Assembly: GCA_035353335.1 (NCBI GenBank)
Contig: DAOPZJ010000073.1
Span: 1-10,011 of the forward strand
Length of the DNA: 10,011 nucleotides
Direction: 5' to 3'
Source: Oscillospiraceae bacterium
Lineage (GTDB): Bacteria > Bacillota > Clostridia > Oscillospirales > JAKOTC01
The translations under genes and the position numbers were made by a program. The notes under the pieces are model-generated. The model worked only from the letters and a program-made list of their open reading frames with translations. It searched no databases and was not told where the DNA came from. This document shows, piece by piece, positions 8,289 to 10,011 of the stretch (position 1 is the stretch's first letter; every line of letters begins with the position of its first letter).

Positions 8289-8346
8289 CTTTTTATCGAG
8301 GAACTGCTCTTTTTATATCTGTACCCCGTGTCTATATATCTTTTAT
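8289..8346. promoter_or_regulatory. Candidate operator: three phased TTTTAT direct repeats
   Basis: CTTTTTAT occurs at 8289-8296 and again at 8309-8316, and CTTTTAT at 8340-8346, so the TTTTAT cores repeat with offsets of exactly 20 and 30 bases, about two and three helical turns. AraC-family proteins often bind direct half-sites spaced by about two turns, so this is a candidate for the divergent regulator. The region is AT-rich and the repeat short, so chance is a real alternative. Two of the copies would fall downstream of the predicted operon start, which fits repression better than activation. Confidence 0.2.
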
Positions 8347-8358
8347 CATATTATTCAA
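8331..8358 (-). promoter_or_regulatory. Candidate sigma-A promoter for the GH3 operon
   Basis: On the minus strand, TTGAAT (8358-8353) is followed after 16 bases by TATAGA (8336-8331), giving a predicted start near 8324 and a leader of about 100 bases before the GTG of the GH3 gene. The -10 is imperfect and several other AT-rich hexamers lie nearby, which would suit a promoter that depends on an activator. This is the only reasonable -35/-10 pair I found upstream of the operon. Confidence 0.4.
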
Positions 8359-8366
8359 CCCGGGTA

Positions 8367-8395
8367 TTGCATATTTGTATGTAATTTGATATAAT
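8367..8395 (+). promoter_or_regulatory. Sigma-A promoter of the AraC-family regulator gene
   Basis: TTGCAT (8367-8372) and a consensus TATAAT (8390-8395) are separated by exactly 17 bases, and TG at 8387-8388 supplies an extended -10. The predicted start near 8402 leaves a leader of only about 17 bases, just enough for the ribosome binding site. Its -35 lies eight bases from the back-to-back -35 of the operon promoter, with the palindrome ACCCGGGT (8358-8365) filling the space between them. Confidence 0.75.
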
Positions 8396-8406
8396 TGTAA
8401 CTGTTT

Positions 8407-8412
8407 GGAGGA
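8407..8412 (+). promoter_or_regulatory. Strong ribosome binding site of the AraC regulator
   Basis: GGAGGA lies six bases before the ATG at 8419, close to ideal Shine-Dalgarno spacing, and fixes that ATG as the start. Confidence 0.85.
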
Positions 8413-8418
8413 ACCGGC

Positions 8419-9624
8419 ATGGATAACATAGATTTAAATTATATTTGCACGGCAATGGGAAATCTGACCGGGATACCGATCCGCGTTTATGACGGCGGCG
8501 AACTCATATTTTATCATTCCATTATCGAGCTGCCAAAGGACCCGATTTGTCTTGCGCTCGGAAAGCTGAATGAAATCACAGCACATGTCGGGTATTACAT
8601 CACTTCTTTCTTTTACTTATACGGAGTGATTAACTCGGGAAGAGCGAAAATCATCATTGGCCCGTCAAGGCAAGTGAAAGCCCCCGCGAGCATCCTGCGT
8701 GAGATGGCGTTCAAATGCGATCTTACCGGCGAGGATGCGGATACTTTTATTGCAGGAATGAAAAGTATCACGAATATGCCATATGAGAGCATTATTCAAA
8801 CGCTGTGCACTGTCAACTATATTTTAAACGGCGAAAAACTCGGTCTTGATGATATTACGATTTTCGATGATGAGCAGAAAATGTTGAAAAAACAAATCGA
8901 ATCGGAACTGCTTTCACGTGAAGAAGACAAAATCGCCGAAAGCGGAGCCACGATATCTCACAACTCACTTTCTGTTGAGCAAAAGCTGACCGATATTATT
9001 CGCCGCGGTGACAGTGCTTCGCTTAAAGAGTGGGTGAACTCGGCCCCGGCGATTCGCCCCGGTATTCTGGCTCCCGATCAAATTCGCCACTACAAAAATA
9101 CTTTTATCGTATCCGCAACGCTTGCGTCCCGTGCCGCTATCCGCGGCGGAATGGATATTGATGACGCCTTTACGCTCAGCGATCTATACATTCAAAAGTG
9201 CGAATTACTGAATGATCCGGACAAAATTATGAATCTCCAATACCATATGATTCTCGATTATACCGGACATGTCGAACGTCTTCAACTCGGTAAGCGCCGG
9301 GGCAGATTTACCGTCGATGTAGCGAATTACATTCAGCACCATATGTCTGAAGCGATTACAACCGAGCAAATCGCCGATGAATTGTTTGTCAGCCGGCCGT
9401 ATCTCTCAAAACGTTTCAAGCAAGAAACCGGCGTGACATTGACCGATTTTATATTAAAAGAAAAAACGGAAGAGGCAAAACGCCTCCTCCGCTATACCGA
9501 TAAAACCCTTTCAGCCATCGGCAATTATCTCGGTTTTTCCTCACAAAGCCATTTTACAAGAGTATTCAAAAAGTATGCCGGCTGTGCGCCGGGCGAATAT
9601 AAAGAAAAGCACAACAGAGCGTGA
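8419..9624 (+). CDS. AraC/XylS-family transcriptional regulator, likely controlling the GH3 operon
   Basis: A 401-residue cytoplasmic regulator. The C-terminal 100 residues are a standard AraC DNA-binding domain: the first helix-turn-helix is at about 315-338 (TEQIADELFVSRPYLSKRFK) and the second at about 361-385, with GFSSQSHFTRVFKKY and the closing P-x-EY motif (APGEY, 390-394). The N-terminal part (about 1-150) contains a small sensor-like fold with IIIGPSRQV and NMPYE. The central helical part (about 180-290) has KNTFIVSATLASRAAIRGGMD, a pattern I recognise from clostridial AraC proteins beside sugar operons. There is no obvious AraC-type cupin. It is divergent from the operon and shares its promoter region, so it probably responds to the imported sugar or a breakdown product; activation is the more common mode but this is inferred. 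Start supported by GGAGGA. Confidence 0.93.
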   Translation: MDNIDLNYICTAMGNLTGIPIRVYDGGELIFYHSIIELPKDPICLALGKLNEITAHVGYYITSFFYLYGVINSGRAKIIIGPSRQVKAPASILREMAFKCDLTGEDADTFIAGMKSITNMPYESIIQTLCTVNYILNGEKLGLDDITIFDDEQKMLKKQIESELLSREEDKIAESGATISHNSLSVEQKLTDIIRRGDSASLKEWVNSAPAIRPGILAPDQIRHYKNTFIVSATLASRAAIRGGMDIDDAFTLSDLYIQKCELLNDPDKIMNLQYHMILDYTGHVERLQLGKRRGRFTVDVANYIQHHMSEAITTEQIADELFVSRPYLSKRFKQETGVTLTDFILKEKTEEAKRLLRYTDKTLSAIGNYLGFSSQSHFTRVFKKYAGCAPGEYKEKHNRA

Positions 9625-9644
9625 TCAGTGAGCTGAGTTTTTTT
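9625..9644 (+). terminator. Weak candidate terminator after the AraC gene
   Basis: Directly after the TGA stop, TCAG (9625-9628) can pair with CTGA (9633-9636) around a four-base loop, followed by one G and seven T (9638-9644). The position and T-run fit an intrinsic terminator, but a four-pair stem is weak. Confidence 0.3.
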
Positions 9645-9668
9645 GGGGCTAACGTCTCAATATGCCCC
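9645..9668. repeat. Inverted repeat GGGGC / GCCCC
   Basis: GGGGC at 9645-9649 and GCCCC at 9664-9668 form a five-pair GC stem with a 14-base loop, immediately after the T-run that follows the AraC gene. There is no T-run after the stem on the plus strand and only an A-run after it on the minus strand, so it is not a normal terminator in either direction. It could be part of a decayed mobile-element end. Confidence 0.4.
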
Positions 9669-9671
9669 TAG

Positions 9672-9740
9672 ACCCCACTTTGAATGTCCACTTAACAGGG
9701 AACATTCCATTTGATTTATCTGTAAAAAGGAACATATCAT
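9672..9740. repeat. Possible insertion-sequence end remnant with direct GGAACAT repeats
   Basis: GGAACAT occurs at 9699-9705 and 9729-9735, exactly 30 bases apart, and the two 12-base copies agree at 10 positions. Read on the minus strand, TGTTCCCTGTTAAGTGGACA resembles the repeated TGTTC...TGGACA units seen at the ends of IS21-family elements. No transposase gene or matching second end is visible, so at most this is a remnant. The resemblance is from memory and unverified. Confidence 0.22.
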
Positions 9741-9787
9741 CCAAACATCGATCAGCAAGCTGAAATAATCCGGTAATTAAGGTCGGC

Positions 9788-10011
9788 TTAATTTTTCTCG
9801 TAGAATTCGATATCCATTCCATCCTTTATATACTCAACCTTTCCAGTCTGATGGTATCCCAATTTTTCAAATAAATAAAGATTCTCTTTTTCCTGCAGAA
9901 TCGTATCGAGGCACCAATAATCGGATCCATATAGTTTCTCGATTTCCATCATAGCCGTCTGTGCGTATCCGTTATCCCTGTATTCAGACATAATCCAAAT
10001 AGGAGAAATAC
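9788..10011 (-). CDS. GNAT-family N-acetyltransferase, C-terminal part (runs off the window)
   Basis: The last 74 or so codons of a GCN5-related N-acetyltransferase, which moves an acetyl group from acetyl-CoA to an amine; the substrate is unknown. The frame stays open to the window edge (reading ISPIWIMSEYRDNGYAQ), so the Met at 9991 is internal and the N-terminus lies beyond 10011. Seen: the acetyl-CoA phosphate-binding loop YRDNGYAQ, then LDTILQEKENLYLFEKLGY, the typical helix and strand of motif B, and the usual ending GMDIEFYEKN before TAA. It is convergent with the AraC gene, separated by 163 bases, and shows no functional link to the sugar operon. Its sequence looks more AT-rich than the operon. 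Confidence 0.85.
   Translation of the reverse strand, partial: ISPIWIMSEYRDNGYAQTAMMEIEKLYGSDYWCLDTILQEKENLYLFEKLGYHQTGKVEYIKDGMDIEFYEKN

Noticed and set aside
1..10011. tRNA, rRNA, riboswitch, CRISPR array or phage genes
   Set aside because: No cloverleaf-like or ribosomal sequence, no regularly spaced repeat array and no phage structural or integrase proteins were seen. The roughly 100-base operon leader shows no riboswitch I recognise.

Overview
The window reads as a carbohydrate-utilisation locus from a Gram-positive anaerobe, most likely a clostridial Firmicute (Lachnospiraceae or Oscillospiraceae-like). The reasons are the purine-rich GGAGG-type ribosome binding sites, a perfect extended -10 promoter, and the style of the proteins: a GH3 enzyme with a long C-terminal extension, a MelB-type sugar symporter with a charged tail, and an AraC regulator with a helical central region. 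This placement is from recognition, not from any search.

Layout. At the left edge (1-48, +) is what may be the last 15 codons of an unrelated gene. Positions 49-237 hold no convincing gene but carry a probable intrinsic terminator that ends the main operon. From 8225 down to 238, four minus-strand genes run in the order GH3 beta-glycosidase (5787-8225), GPH/MelB-type symporter (3943-5790), GH78 alpha-L-rhamnosidase (1304-3946), sialate-O-acetylesterase-like SGNH esterase (238-1224). The first three are joined by two 4-base ATGA stop/start overlaps; the esterase follows after 79 bases with its own ribosome binding site. A 193-base divergent intergenic region (8226-8418) separates the operon from a plus-strand AraC-family regulator (8419-9624). 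After it lies a short, disordered-looking stretch (9625-9787) with a weak terminator, an inverted repeat and possible insertion-sequence end remnants. The C-terminal part of a GNAT acetyltransferase on the minus strand then runs off the right edge.

How the genes work together (inference). None of the three hydrolases shows a signal peptide, so they should act in the cytoplasm on a small glycan or glycoside brought in by the symporter. The esterase would remove acetyl groups, the GH78 enzyme terminal alpha-L-rhamnose, and the GH3 enzyme a beta-linked sugar such as glucose. The AraC protein, transcribed from back-to-back promoters, is the natural switch. Rhamnosidase plus beta-glucosidase is the activity pair called naringinase. 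Rhamnosyl-glucosides (plant flavonoid or saponin disaccharides) are therefore at least as good a substrate guess as rhamnogalacturonan pieces, for which the usual unsaturated-uronyl hydrolases and lyases are absent here.

The points most worth a second look are the transporter, which has Asn where MelB has two functional Asp residues and carries a 152-residue charged cytoplasmic tail, and the tightly packed divergent promoter region.
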